The notes: generated by a model not told the origin, from the sequence alone. A stretch of 64,000 bases of DNA from Telmatactis stephensoni (GCA_029948255.1 JALIZF010001714.1:62001-126000), one strand, 5' to 3'. Shown: positions 1-10,354, counted from the stretch's first letter. Numbers and translations are program-made.

Positions 1-228
1 TTTGGGATATCTGAAGTATTCTAGTTGAAAATGCCTGTGCATTCATACTTTACATATTCGAGTCCGAATACTTTAGAGATAAATGTTATGCAAAGTATGC
101 GTAAGAATTCAGGTTGTATACTACTAGAATACGTCACGTATATCATCCGTCTCGAATATCCTAGAATACTCCAAGTCAAGAAGCGATATTCTTTTTCTGA
201 ATACTCTTGAATATTTGCCTTTTGGCAC

Positions 229-2672
229 AGTGCTCCCACGAGTCTCACTTCTACAGTGTCCTTCAAGGAGTCTCACTTCTACAGTGTCCTCCCAGGAGTC
301 TCACTTCTACAGTGTCCTCCCAGGAGTCTTACTTCTACAGTGTCCTTCAAGGAGTCTCACTTCTACAGTGTCCTCCCAGGAGTCTCCCATCTACAGTTTC
401 CTCCCAGGAGTCTCACATCTACAGTGTCCTCCCAGGAGTCTCACTTCTACAGTGTCCTCCCAGGAGTCTCACTTCTACAGTGTCCTTCAAGGAGTCTCAC
501 TTCTACAGTGTCCTCCCAGGAGTCTCACTTCTACAGTGTCGTTCAAGGAGTCTCACTTCTACAGTGTCCTCCCAGGAGTCTCACTTCTACAGTGTCCTCC
601 CAGGAGTCTCACTTCTACAGTGTCCTTCAAGGAGTCTCACTTCTACAGTGTCCTCCCAGGAGTCTCACTTCTACAGTGTCGTTCAAGGAGTCTCACTTCT
701 ACAGTGTCCTCCCAGGAGTCTCACTTCTACAGTGTCCTCCCAGGAGTCTCACTTCTACAGTGTCCTCCCAGGAGTCTCACTTCTACAGTGTCGTTCAAGG
801 AGTCTCACTTCTACAGTGTCCTTCAAGGAGTCTCACTTCTACAGTGTCCTCCCAGGAGTCTCACTTCTACAGTGTCCTCCCAGGAGTCTCACTTCTACAG
901 TGTCGTTCAAGGAGTCTCACTTCTACAGTGTCGTTCAAGGAGTCTCACTTCTACAGTGTCCTCCCAGGAGTCTCGCTTCTACAGTGTCCTCCCGGGAGTG
1001 TCACTTCTACAGTGTCCTCCCAGGAGTGTCACTTCTACAGTGTCCTTCAAGGAGTCTCACTTCTACAGTGTCCTTCAAGGAGTCTCACTTCTACAGTGTC
1101 CTCCCAGGAGTCTCACTTCTACAGTGTCCTCCCAGGAGTCTCACTTCTACAGTGTCCTTCAAGGAGTCTCACTTCTACAGTGTCCTCCCAGGAGTCTCAC
1201 TTCTACAGTGTCCTCCCAGGAGTCTCACTTCTACAGTGTCCTTCAAGGAGTCTCACTTCTACAGTATCCTCCTAGGAGTCTCACTTCTACAGTGTCCTCC
1301 CACGAGTCTCACTTCTACAGTGTCCTCCCAGGAGTCTCACTTCTACAGTGTCGTTCAAGGAGTCTCACTTCTACAGTGTCCTTCAAGGAGTCTCACTTCT
1401 ATAGTGTCCTCCCAGGAGTCTCACATCTACAGTGTCCTCCCAGGAGTCTCACTTCTACAGTGTCCTCCCAGGAGTCTCACTTCTACAGTGTCCTTCAAGG
1501 AGTCTCACTTCTACAGTGTCCTCCCAGGGGTCTCACTTCTACAGTGTCCTCCCAGGAGTCTCACTTCTACAGTGTCCTTCAAGGAGTCTCACTTCTAGTG
1601 TCCTTCAAGGAGTCTCACTTCCACAGTGTTCTGCCAGGAGTCTCACTTCTACAGTGTCCTTCAAGGAGTCTCACTTCTACAGTGTCCTCCCAGGAGTCTC
1701 ACTTCTACAGTGTCCTCCCACGAATTTCACTTCTACAGTGTCCTCCCACGAGTCTCACTTCTACAGTGTCCTCCCACGAGTCTCACTTCTACAGTGTCCT
1801 TCAAGGAGTCTCACTTCTACAGTGTCCTCCCAGGAGTCTCACTTCTACAGTGTCCTCCCAGGAGTCTTACTTCTACAGTGTCCTTCAAGGAGTCTCACTT
1901 CTACAGTGTCCTCCCAGGAGTCTCCCATCTACAGTTTCCTCCCAGGAGTCTCACATCTACAGTGTCCTCCCAGGAGTCTCACTTCTACAGTGTCCTCCCA
2001 GGAGTCTCACTTCTACAGTGTCCTTCAAGGAGTCTCACTTCTACAGTGTCCTCCCAGGAGTCTCACTTCTACAGTGTCCTTCAAGGAGTCTCACTTCTAC
2101 AGTGTCCTCCCAGGAGTCTCACTTCTACAGTGTCCTCCCAGGAGTCTCACTTCTACAGTGTCCTTCAAGGAGTCTCACTTCTACAGTGTCCTCCCAGGAG
2201 TCTCACTTCTACAGTGTCGTTCAAGGAGTCTCACTTCTACAGTGTCCTCCCAGGAGTCTCACTTCTACAGTGTCCTCCCAGGAGTCTCACTTCTACAGTG
2301 TCCTCCCAGGAGTCTCACTTCTACAGTGTCGTTCAAGGAGTCTCACTTCTACAGTGTCCTTCAAGGAGTCTCACTTCTACAGTGTCCTCCCAGGAGTCTC
2401 ACTTCTACAGTGTCCTCCCAGGAGTCTCACTTCTACAGTGTCGTTCAAGGAGTCTCACTTCTACAGTGTCGTTCAAGGAGTCTCACTTCTACAGTGTCCT
2501 CCCAGGAGTCTCGCTTCTACAGTGTCCTCCCAGGAGTGTCACTTCTACAGTGTCCTCCCAGGAGTCTCACTTGTACAGTGTCCTTCAAGGAGTCTCACTT
2601 CTAGTGTCCTTCAAGGAGTCTCACATCTACAGTGTCCTCCCAGGAGTGTCACTTCTACAGTGTCCTCCCATC
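229..2672. repeat. 28-bp minisatellite, about 87 units
   Basis: A head-to-tail array of a 28-bp unit beginning GGAGTCTCACTTCTACAGTG and ending TCCTCCCA or TCCTTCAA. The two unit endings alternate irregularly, and GTCGTTCAA is a third variant. At least two units (near 1591 and 2597) are 26 bp because CA is lost from TTCTACAGTG. Rare variants (TCCCATCTACAGTTTC at 381 and 1919) recur 1,538 bp apart, that is 55 units minus 2 bp, so a block of about 900 bp was duplicated inside the array. The unit has no stop codon in any plus frame and 28 is not a multiple of 3, so all three forward frames stay open; this is not evidence of coding. Units are contiguous with no spacers, so it is not a CRISPR. Confidence 0.97.
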
Positions 2673-3137
2673 TACTGTGTCTCATGAATCTCTTTCTCTA
2701 TGTTAACGGCCAATTTTTGTATGTTCTACAACATGCCAATGCATTTTAAGCCGCCGTTAAGTTAACGGCCGATTCTTGCATTACTTATAAATACCCCCAA
2801 AAAAGTTTACTCACGAATGCAATGCATTCTTGATCCTCTTGATTTATTGCTTCTTCTTCAAACGATTTTTCCTAAAAATAAAATACCTTAAGTTTCATGA
2901 TTTGGTTTCCATATGAGTTAATAATGCATACAACTATTCTTAACGATCAATGTGCAATAATTTTACGATACAATGAATCGCAATGAATACAAGCACGTGT
3001 ACTTTCGTTTAAGCATCGAAAATCAGAGTGTTTTTCACCAAAATAAAATCTTATGATAAAGAAGTCAGTATATACGGCGACAACACAAGGTTACAAAAGA
3101 GACAAGATTCTAAGGAACACTTATAAAGCGTGATTTT
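2673..3137. other. Intergenic, no gene seen
   Basis: AT-rich DNA after the minisatellite. The motif GTTAACGGCC occurs twice (near 2703 and 2762), and a TATA-like CTTATAAATA lies near 2786. No open frame of note; the second motif copy plus the TATA-like site could be a promoter, but nothing downstream supports it. Confidence 0.4.
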
Positions 3138-3395
3138 TTATAAAAAAACTCTAGTTCTCACCTCAGATCCTCGAGTAGATTCTATATTTAGTCTTCGGTA
3201 TTTTTCTTCGATTTCGATTCTTCCCCGACATGCCACACAAATTTTTCTTTTCCTCATCTTATCATGTCCTCTGTCAAGAGGAGCACAGTAACTTCCCTCA
3301 GAGTGATTTGCGACTCTGAGTTTCGAGGAATCCACATCTGAGTGGTGCCACTCGTCGTGTCTTTTACAGTGGCATTTCGTCGGAAGGAAAGGCAT
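3138..3395 (-). CDS. Small hypothetical ORF, 85 aa, doubtful
   Basis: An open frame of 85 residues with a basic, Cys-containing stretch (CHCKRH near the start and CVACRG in the middle) but no family I recognise. No splice sites, neighbours or repeated copies support it. Chance occurrence is quite possible. Confidence 0.15.
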   Translation of the reverse strand: MPFLPTKCHCKRHDEWHHSDVDSSKLRVANHSEGSYCAPLDRGHDKMRKRKICVACRGRIEIEEKYRRLNIESTRGSEVRTRVFL

Positions 3396-3960
3396 TACGC
3401 CTCCAGACTCTTCGGTTACAAGTCACTTATCGATGCAATAGTAAAAGAAACACTAAGTAAGGAAATTCAGACTAATATTTGACTCTAAAAAGACCAAAAT
3501 TTCAATTTTACACTTCGCTGTTTATCAATGGCGTCTCTCGCTTTCTCTCACATGTGGAGGCGTGATATTTTTGCGAACAGATTCCGAGGGTTCCCCTCAT
3601 ATGATTGGTCAGAAAATTGAATAGACAATAGTTCCGATGTATTTCTCGGGAATGATATGATAATTCGGCATTTTTTCGGTCTTTTTTCGTATAAAATTCG
3701 ATGACTGTGATTTTTAGCCAATCAGAGAGCGTAGAATTAATTATTTAAGCCAATTAAAAATATTCTCACTACGCATGCCTTGCCATTGAGTGCTATCGTT
3801 CTTAACAGCATCGTTACTTAACAGCATTCAACATAAAACAGCACTTTCAAGTTAATGGTTTGTGGCGTAGAGAATCACTGAGGAGGGCTATGGAAACAAT
3901 CAATTACAAAAGTATATTGAGTTTAGTAGAAGGACAATGGTAAGGTCCTTACTGGATTGA
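3396..3960. other. Intergenic, no gene seen
   Basis: AT-rich DNA with two CCAAT-box-like sites (ATTGGTCAG near 3605, AGCCAATCAG near 3716) but no convincing transcript. Confidence 0.4.
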
Positions 3961-3984
3961 CAACTGAACTTGACAAAGGTATGA

Positions 3985-4365
3985 TTATATGCAGAATTGC
4001 AAAAATCCAAACTGTGAATGTTAGTATTTTCCAAAGATGGTATTTTGAAGATCTGCATTGCTTGAGTGTGGAAAATGAAGTACCAAAATTGATGTGGAAT
4101 TGCAAACATCCAAACGGGGAACTTTCATATTTTTCAAACACAGTATTGTGAAGATCCACATTGCACAAACTTGGAAGATCAGTTATCCAGGATTGATGTG
4201 GAATTTCAAAAATCTAAACTGGCAATTTTCATGTTTTCAAAACATTTGGTATTTTGAAGATCCACATTGCTTGAGTGTGGAAAATATATTATGAAGGATA
4301 GATGTGGAATTTCAAAAATCCAAATGGGGAATTTTCATATTTTCCAAACACGGCATTTACCCATT
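3985..4365. repeat. Degenerate tandem repeat, period about 105 bp, 3.5 copies
   Basis: Phrases recur about every 103 to 107 bp: GATGTGGAATT at about 4091, 4195 and 4302; CATTGCTTGAGTGTGG at about 4055 and 4262 with a diverged copy at 4157; and CCAAACTG/CCAAACGG/CCAAATGG followed by TTTTCCAAA. Copies differ by many substitutions, so this is an old array. Overlapping short ORFs in both strands are by-products. Confidence 0.8.
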
Positions 4366-4394
4366 AGTAACTGAGGTTCCTGTTCAGTTGTGGA

Positions 4395-5445
4395 TTTTTT
4401 TATGAAGCCAATGTTGTATGCGTTGTTCCATTTCTGTTAAATGTTCAGGACTAACGGATAATGTCAATTGTTCGGTATTCAATTCGACTCCTAAACAAGT
4501 TAGTATGGTAGTAGGGGGACAAGCTTTAGACAAGGATTCTTCTAACCCAAGCTATGATAGAAGAGAACCAAGTTCATCCAAATGAGAAAGAGCACATGTT
4601 GGCAGTGACACTCCTATAAAGTCATCCAAGTAATTGAAAATTGTTCGCCGGGCACGACAGTGAATCCAAGAAACCGCTGAGCAGAGTCCCATAGTGAGAG
4701 CTGTGTTGAAGAAAAATTCATCATTCCAAATATAAGATAATAGTCTTTTGGATCAACCGGAAACTGTTGATAAGGTTGTTGGAGATCTTGCTTGTAGAGT
4801 AAATGACCGTGCCTGTTGGTGATGACAGCATCACTGATTTCGTTGACAAAAGGGTAAGACAGTTTGACTGGTTCGCCAAGAAAGGAATCACAGAATTGTG
4901 TCGGTAATCGAATGACCACAAGGCCAACTCAAGTCAACGATTATTCTTCTCTCGGAACAGTCACGCTTTGGAATGGTATTTAAAGGTGAAATAATGAACT
5001 GATGTGAAAATGGAGGAGTGTTGAAAGGTCCAGCTACACGACCCTGATGTATTTCGTGTTGTAAATGTTGTGTAAGAGCATCATGAAAGTCCAACATCCC
5101 CCGGTGTTAAAGGAGAAGAATTAGGTAAGGTGTCTTGACTAAATCCTAATGGCCATCCATACTCCAGAAAGTCTCATAGCTGAAAGTCATGATGATCAGG
5201 TAAGAATTAGGTAAGGTACAGCTTTCAAGATGAAAGAGAGAATCTCCTCATTTAAGTAGACCGTGTTCAATTTCCAGTAACACTGAGGCGTGGTAAGTGA
5301 AAACAGCATCCCATACATACTGTTGTGCAAAGTACATAAGGGAAACTAGATGTTTTTGTTGTCCGTACCACTCGAGGTCGCTGATATCATCAGATTGTAA
5401 GATCTGGGCATATCCAGCCACGAATTGGGCGAATGCTGCGGCCAC
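4395..5445 (-). pseudogene. DIRS-like retroelement remnant: gag-like segment and reverse transcriptase (YLDD)
   Basis: Minus-strand fragments in several frames together make a retroelement polyprotein remnant. From right to left: a gag-like segment (5445-5248), the RT entry region with AGPF and a PKRDCSERRIIVDLS stretch (5097-4888), a KQDLQQPYQQFPVDP stretch equivalent to RT motif A (4919-4614), and NYLDDFIGV, the catalytic YLDD box, near 4640-4610, with RT thumb-like sequence to about 4395. Frameshifts, at least one stop codon and loss of everything downstream show it is dead. The phrasing matches RTs of tyrosine-recombinase retroelements of marine invertebrates. It lies head-to-tail with the fuller element at 5875-9516. 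Confidence 0.8.
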
Positions 5446-5456
5446 AACTTTAAAAA

Positions 5457-5700
5457 TTAAACGAGACTTACCTGGAAGTTGAAGTTTGATTGTAATTCTA
5501 CCGAGTTACAGAGTGCTGAGAGATTACATGAGATAGCAAGCTCATGCCCCAATCAGTTTTAGAAGACTGAATGTACGTGTTACCCTTCAAGGTATCCCTA
5601 CATGGGTGGGTAAGGGTTATGGGCATGTAATCTCTCAGCACTCTGTAACTCGGTAGAATTACAATCAAACTTCAACTTCCAGGTAAGTCTCGTTTAATTT
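5457..5700. repeat. Inverted repeat: two 76-bp arms, about 90-bp loop
   Basis: Bases 5457-5533 are the reverse complement of about 5624-5700, essentially without mismatch. Each arm carries CTTCCAGGTAAGTCTCG, a perfect splice-donor context, pointing in opposite directions. A related copy of the outer 40 bp (ATTCTACC...CTGAGAGAT...CATGAGAT) occurs at 5704-5742 in the same orientation as 5497-5533. The repeat lies exactly between the 5' end of the 4395-5445 remnant and the 3' end of the 5875-9516 element, so it is best read as terminal sequence of these elements. Confidence 0.9.
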
Positions 5701-5742
5701 TTAAATTCTACCTCGTTACCATGCTGAGAGATCCCATGAGAT

Positions 5743-5860
5743 TTTAAAGCAACACGGACATGAAGCCCAAAATGCTGCATTTAAAAGCTATGACATACAG
5801 TACATACACAGACATGAAACCCAAAGTGCTCTATTTATTGTCTATTCAAGGCACTATACA
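5743..5860 (-). other. 3' untranslated region of the DIRS-like element
   Basis: Non-coding sequence downstream of the tyrosine recombinase stop. It contains a short direct repeat (ACATGAAGCCCAAAATGCTGCATTTA-like, about 5760 and 5812) and then reaches the shared terminal motif at 5704-5742. Confidence 0.5.
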
Positions 5861-5874
5861 TATCAAGATATATC

Positions 5875-6849
5875 TTATGCATCTGACAACACTGATTTTG
5901 CATAAGTGGAAACACTAGCTATAGGCTTTTTATAATATCGAGCAAAGCAGCATTCAGACGACCATCCTGCAGTCTTCAAGATGTCATCTAGATTAGCAGA
6001 CGCCCTACTGGCTGCTGAAGTAGAAGCTGCCCTGGCACTGTGGGGAGAGTAGATAGATATATATATTCCAGTTTGAGACATAACTTCTCGCACCCACCTA
6101 GTTATAGTATATCTACTTACAGGTTTGTAAGGTTTTACATAACTTATAAGTAACTTCGAGTTAGTGTTATCTCTAAGAGCTTTGGTTCTTGCAATATATT
6201 CTCTCAATGTAGTTACGACGCAAATACATGACTTTTCAAAAGGTTCAAGAACAACCTGAGGGTTAGGTAATCCTGGTTTGCTTTGTTTAACATGGTCTGG
6301 AATAACGAAAGTAACTTTGTTCTGAGACTCAAACATGTTTTTAACATCTAACATATGAATAGTCTGGCCCCTCTGGCCAGTAACTAATAATAATAACATG
6401 ACAAGCTTGAGGGTAAGCTGTTTCAGAGTTAATGTCTCAACTGGGTGAAGTGTACCCAAGTACTTTAGTACTACTTGAACATCCCATATCTCCTTGTACT
6501 TTGACCTGGGTGGTCTGGATTGAAAAATCCCCTTGAGTAAGCGTTGAACAAGTGGGTGTTGTCCAACACTCTTTCCATCAGATACTGTGACATATGTAGA
6601 AATTACACTTCTTGCAGTGTTAATAGCACTGTATGTAAGTCCCTGTTTGTAAAGCTCAGAGAAGAAATCAAGAACCTGTCCTATAGATGGCTGAAAATGA
6701 TTGACTTTCCTTTCAGCACAAAACAGTGTCCACTTTTTAAGGTAGCTTGAATATTGTTTTTTGGTACCTTCTCTCCATGATTGCATGAGTAATCTGGCAG
6801 CTGCCTCTGATACTCCCTTTGCTTGATAGTGTTCCCTGACAATGAACAT
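5875..6849 (-). CDS. Tyrosine recombinase of DIRS-like retroelement, 324 aa
   Basis: Integrase/recombinase that inserts the circular cDNA of DIRS-type elements without a DDE integrase. Two-domain architecture: SAM-like N-terminal DNA-binding region (residues about 15-110) and catalytic domain (about 125-320). The catalytic tetrad is visible: Arg in GQRGQTI, the HxxR box as SPHSARAAS, and the nucleophile Tyr in CFARYYKKP. The frame is open throughout and the length is normal for the family. The 5' part overlaps the 3' end of the RT/RNase H frame (6681-6849), the usual compact layout. The first Met may not be the true start, because the protein may be made from a fused or spliced message. Confidence 0.93.
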   Translation of the reverse strand: MFIVREHYQAKGVSEAAARLLMQSWREGTKKQYSSYLKKWTLFCAERKVNHFQPSIGQVLDFFSELYKQGLTYSAINTARSVISTYVTVSDGKSVGQHPLVQRLLKGIFQSRPPRSKYKEIWDVQVVLKYLGTLHPVETLTLKQLTLKLVMLLLLVTGQRGQTIHMLDVKNMFESQNKVTFVIPDHVKQSKPGLPNPQVVLEPFEKSCICVVTTLREYIARTKALRDNTNSKLLISYVKPYKPVSRYTITRWVREVMSQTGIYISIYSPHSARAASTSAASRASANLDDILKTAGWSSECCFARYYKKPIASVSTYAKSVLSDA

Positions 6850-8210
6850 GCCATCATCTGGAGCTTGTTCTTCAAGGGATGTTGAGCTCCTGAGTGTGGG
6901 AGAGTGAGCAGATCTTTCTTATGTGTGAGCATCAGAGGAGCTGCTACAAGGAGGCTGAGTACTTGGGGCCAGACCTGTGTGGGCCAGACAGGAGCTATCA
7001 ACAATGCATTTCCTTGTTCCTTCTCTAACTTCTGGAGACATCTAGAGATGAGACAAAATGGGGGAAATATGTAAACAAACTTATCACCCCAAGAGATAGA
7101 GAATGCATCTACATGCATAGCTCCTGGATCTGGTTTCCAGGAGACATACTTTGGCAACTGGTTGTTTAGCCTTGATGCAAAAAGATCAATCTCTGGAGTT
7201 CCAAGTTTGTCAGTAATCTTGGCAAAGATTTCTGGCTTTAAATGCCACTCAGTTCTCACATTAAATACCCTAGATTGTTTATCTGCTTCCACATTGAGAA
7301 CACCTGGAAGGTGGCATGCAGTTAACCAGATATTATTTTGCATGCAGAGCATCCACAGGGATTTTGTAAGTGAATTACACTCGATGAATTTTGTACCTCC
7401 CATTGCATTTATATAGCAAACTGTAGTAGAATTATCACTTTTAATAGCAACATGGTGTCCCTTTAGTAAAGAGAGGAATGATTTCACCCCAAAGAATACT
7501 GCTAGAATTTCAAGTTCATTGATATGCTTTTGTTTCTCTTCAGGGGACCACATACCCTGTGCAGCCTGTCCATTGCACACTGCCCCCCACCCTGTTTTGG
7601 AGGCATCTGTTGTCATTTCAATATCTGGGTTGCTAATGGAAACACTCTTATAAGCTCCTCGTAGGTGAGCAACCCACCAATTCAGATCACTTCTAGAGTC
7701 ATTTGACAATGTCATGGGTGCTTCAAAGTTTCCATTATTAAGTTTCAAACCCTTATTCTTATCTATTTTTCTATAGAACAGGGCCCCATACTGGACTCCT
7801 GGCAGAGAAGACACTAATAGCCCAATAATTTGAGCAACCTCTCTTATAGTGGTCAACTTTTTCTTTAACAGTAGTTGGCAGGCTGAGACTATTTTGTCTG
7901 CTTTTTCAGGTGTAAGATATACTCTCATCTGAACAGAATCTAAGATGAAGCCAAGAAAGGACAACTTTTGACAAGGTTGCAACACTGACTTTTCAGAATT
8001 TATAATGAACCCCAATGACTCAAAGAGCTTCTGTGTGGCCAAAATGTTGTTTGTGCATTCCACAACTGAGGACCCCTGTATATAAGAGTCATCAATATAC
8101 CCTACATTTAGGTATCCCTGACTACGCAGAGTAGAATACACTGGCTTTAAGAGTTTTGTGAAATATCTCGGTGCTGATGCAAGTATATTGAAAAAAGGTT
8201 GTTTCTCCAA
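6681..8210 (-). CDS. Reverse transcriptase (C-terminal half) and RNase H of DIRS-like element
   Basis: Polymerase and RNase H part of the element on the minus strand. The catalytic RT box is GYIDDSYIQG near residue 38, followed by the thumb (LSFLGFILDS) and an RNase H domain beginning EMTTDASKTGWGAV with further acidic residues in ELEILAV and IKSDNST. The C-terminal 90 residues run past the RNase H into sequence overlapping the recombinase. The start given is only where this frame opens: the real protein continues upstream in another frame (8644-8147). The switch near 8200 follows a small indel, so this copy is probably not active. Confidence 0.9.
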   Translation of the reverse strand: MEKQPFFNILASAPRYFTKLLKPVYSTLRSQGYLNVGYIDDSYIQGSSVVECTNNILATQKLFESLGFIINSEKSVLQPCQKLSFLGFILDSVQMRVYLTPEKADKIVSACQLLLKKKLTTIREVAQIIGLLVSSLPGVQYGALFYRKIDKNKGLKLNNGNFEAPMTLSNDSRSDLNWWVAHLRGAYKSVSISNPDIEMTTDASKTGWGAVCNGQAAQGMWSPEEKQKHINELEILAVFFGVKSFLSLLKGHHVAIKSDNSTTVCYINAMGGTKFIECNSLTKSLWMLCMQNNIWLTACHLPGVLNVEADKQSRVFNVRTEWHLKPEIFAKITDKLGTPEIDLFASRLNNQLPKYVSWKPDPGAMHVDAFSISWGDKFVYIFPPFCLISRCLQKLEKEQGNALLIAPVWPTQVWPQVLSLLVAAPLMLTHKKDLLTLPHSGAQHPLKNKLQMMACSLSGNTIKQREYQRQLPDYSCNHGEKVPKNNIQATLKSGHCFVLKGKSIIFSHL

Positions 8211-8644
8211 ATGAATCTTAAAAATTTTCTGTGTTCTATTGCTACAGGCACAGTATAATATGCATCAGTGAGGTCTATGGAACCCATATAACAGTTTTTC
8301 TTCATTAATTGTATGGCACATGTTAGGCTCTCCATTTTGAAATGGATGTACTCTATTGACTCATTGAGTCCTTTCAGGTTGAGAATCATTCTATAAGAGC
8401 CATTTTTCTTTTTCCTAAGGAAAATGTTAGAAATAAACTGAGTGTCAATGGGGATAGCTTCTTCAATTACCCCTTTCTCTAGTAATCGGTTTACCTCACA
8501 ATCAATTATTTCAGCCTCATTAGGGCTAAATCTCATAGATGGTATAGGATAGTTTTGCTTTGGGGTTTCAATAAATTCAAGATGACAGTGTTGCACCATG
8601 TCTAATATTTTCTTGTCTGAGGTAAGGTTTGTCCAAGCTGACAA
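8147..8644 (-). pseudogene. Reverse transcriptase N-terminal half (frame-shifted)
   Basis: Carries RT motifs 1 to A: the entry region (SNIFLRKKKNGSYRMILNLK) and motif A as GSIDLTDAYYTVPV, where the second Asp position supplies a catalytic carboxylate. It ends in unrelated residues where a small indel near 8190-8210 shifts the frame away from the YIDD half. Together with 6681-8210 it forms the RT/RNase H ORF, interrupted once. Confidence 0.9.
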
Positions 8645-8709
8645 ATAGAATCTTAGCCTGCCAGCAACCTTTAAGTTTCTTACCTCTGGATTGGTTTCAG
8701 TTTGGTTGT

Positions 8710-9516
8710 CTAGTGTTGGTTCTTTTGACCACTTTTCTTCCCCCCTTCCCTCTTGCTGGGGAAGGGGCAGTTGTAGTTTTTTGATCCTGAGTATTTGTAT
8801 GGGTATCTCTTCCCATACTTGTCTGAAGCACTGGTATCCCTGGACCTTTTGTAGCCATCTTTTCGCTCTCTACTAATCTTTGAAGTAATCCGATTGGTGT
8901 CGGTTATATCTTTAACAGCTTTGGGTAAATCATCTCCAAATAACTCAGTAGTTATTGGATTTGATGGGGCACATAAGTAGCGGTAACTAGTGTGAAGCTC
9001 TGGTTTCAGGGCTTCTCTACGTCTTATGTTGACTTCTATGTTGGCATTGGCCAGTAACTGCACACCATCCATAAGGGTGTCCACAATTTTTTCTTTTGGT
9101 GGCATTTCTGATTTGTTTAGTACTTCATTGATCACTTGGACCACAGCAGTTATGCCTTTTACTAGTGCTTTTTGAGCCTTTTGGAGTTTTATGTCTCCTG
9201 TCCTTGCCTTGTCTGAGATGTTGTTCCATATCGCTGAATTGATTTTGGTTTCGGTCAAGATTTCACAGTTTTTTGGCTTGGGGTAGCGTTTCTTAATTTC
9301 GTTGAGCTTTTCCTCATCAGTCTTTTCCCCCAAGAGGTTTTTCACTATTTTGGCCAAACTTGCATTTATATCAGGTCCATCTTGATCAGTAACGTTGTAC
9401 TGCTTTTCTAGCTGACTAAGTATGTCATTGCTTTCCTCGCTTAAGGAAGCACCATCGCCATCAGATTTTTGCCTCTTTGGGGCCGGTGGCTCTGTTAGTC
9501 CAGGAAAATGGTGCAA
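8710..9516 (-). CDS. gag-like ORF of DIRS-like element, 268 aa
   Basis: First ORF of the minus-strand element, 66 bp upstream of the RT frame. Acidic N-terminal 60 residues, a helical middle (residues about 70-190) and a basic C-terminus rich in Lys, Arg and Tyr (KRSRDTSASDKYGKRYPYKY), typical of nucleic-acid-binding retroelement structural proteins. No zinc knuckle is present, in line with DIRS-type gag proteins. The start MHHFPGL lies inside a 110-bp sequence repeated in inverted form at about 10228-10345, so the initiation region belongs to the element's terminal sequence. Confidence 0.8.
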   Translation of the reverse strand: MHHFPGLTEPPAPKRQKSDGDGASLSEESNDILSQLEKQYNVTDQDGPDINASLAKIVKNLLGEKTDEEKLNEIKKRYPKPKNCEILTETKINSAIWNNISDKARTGDIKLQKAQKALVKGITAVVQVINEVLNKSEMPPKEKIVDTLMDGVQLLANANIEVNIRRREALKPELHTSYRYLCAPSNPITTELFGDDLPKAVKDITDTNRITSKISRERKDGYKRSRDTSASDKYGKRYPYKYSGSKNYNCPFPSKREGGKKSGQKNQH

Positions 9517-10345
9517 AATTGTTTAAACTAGGGTAACAAGCATGGAATTTGGCACAATGATAGGCCTCTGTGCTCTGAGGAATTCTGGATATGGGGCCAC
9601 GCCAAATCACGAATACTTGCGGATCTTTTCTGTAACTCTGTAAGTACTCGTTGTTGGGTGTGGTCCCATGTCTGGAATTACTCAGGGTATCAATGTTTAT
9701 CTTTGTGCAAGTGTTCAGATTACCAACAGTGTAGGAAGAGCTTTTAGTGTCCATTCAAGGTATAATGTATTCAATTGCTCTAATTCCGTAAGTACCCCAA
9801 AAAGGGTGTGGCTGTTGATGAATATCTTTTACGCATACCTTACTCTATCTATATACTTGATATCATCATTTTACATTAAGAGGAACTGCTCTTTTCTATT
9901 TTTCGGAAAACAATAAATCCCTTTCCTATAATCCTGTAAGTACTCGTTGTTGGGCGTGGCCCCATATCCAGAATTACTCAGAGTATAAACGTTTATCGTT
10001 GTGCAAGTTTTCAGATTACCAACAGTGCAGGACGAACTCTAAATATCAATTTAAGGCATAATGTATTTCGTAGCTCTGATTCCGTAAGTACCCCTAAAAG
10101 GGCGTGGCTATTGGTGAATATCTTTTACGCGTACCTCATACTATCTATATACTTAATATCATCATTTTACATTAAAAGGAACTGCTCTTTTTTATTTTCT
10201 GAAAGATAATTAATTCCAAGGCTATAAATCCGTAAGTATTCGTGATTTGGCGTGGCCCCATATCCAGAATTCCTCAGAGCACGGAGGCCTATCATTGTGC
10301 TAAATTTCATGCTTGTTGCCCTAGTTTGAACAATTCAGCATAAAA
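9505..10345. repeat. Inverted copy of the DIRS 5' region flanking a 296-bp tandem repeat
   Basis: The reverse complement of about 9505-9635 (including the gag start) matches 10225-10345 closely, giving arms of about 110 bp. Between them is a 296-bp tandem unit: TAAGTACTCGTTGTTGGG starts at 9641 and 9937, and a diverged third start is at 10233. Inside each unit a second GTAAGTACCCC...GGG(C/T)GTGGC motif sits 148 bp from the first, so the unit looks like a diverged dimer. I see no ORF that uses it. It may be the element's terminal/promoter repeat or a satellite the element inserted into. Confidence 0.85.
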
Positions 10346-10354
10346 CCTGCACCA

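Noticed and set aside
229..2672. CRISPR array, given the 28-bp repeat
   Set aside because: Units are contiguous with no spacers and the host is eukaryotic.
207..2749. Long forward ORFs of 339 to 844 codons in the first 2.7 kb
   Set aside because: All are translations of the 28-bp repeat, which is free of stops in every plus frame; three overlapping frames cannot all be genes.
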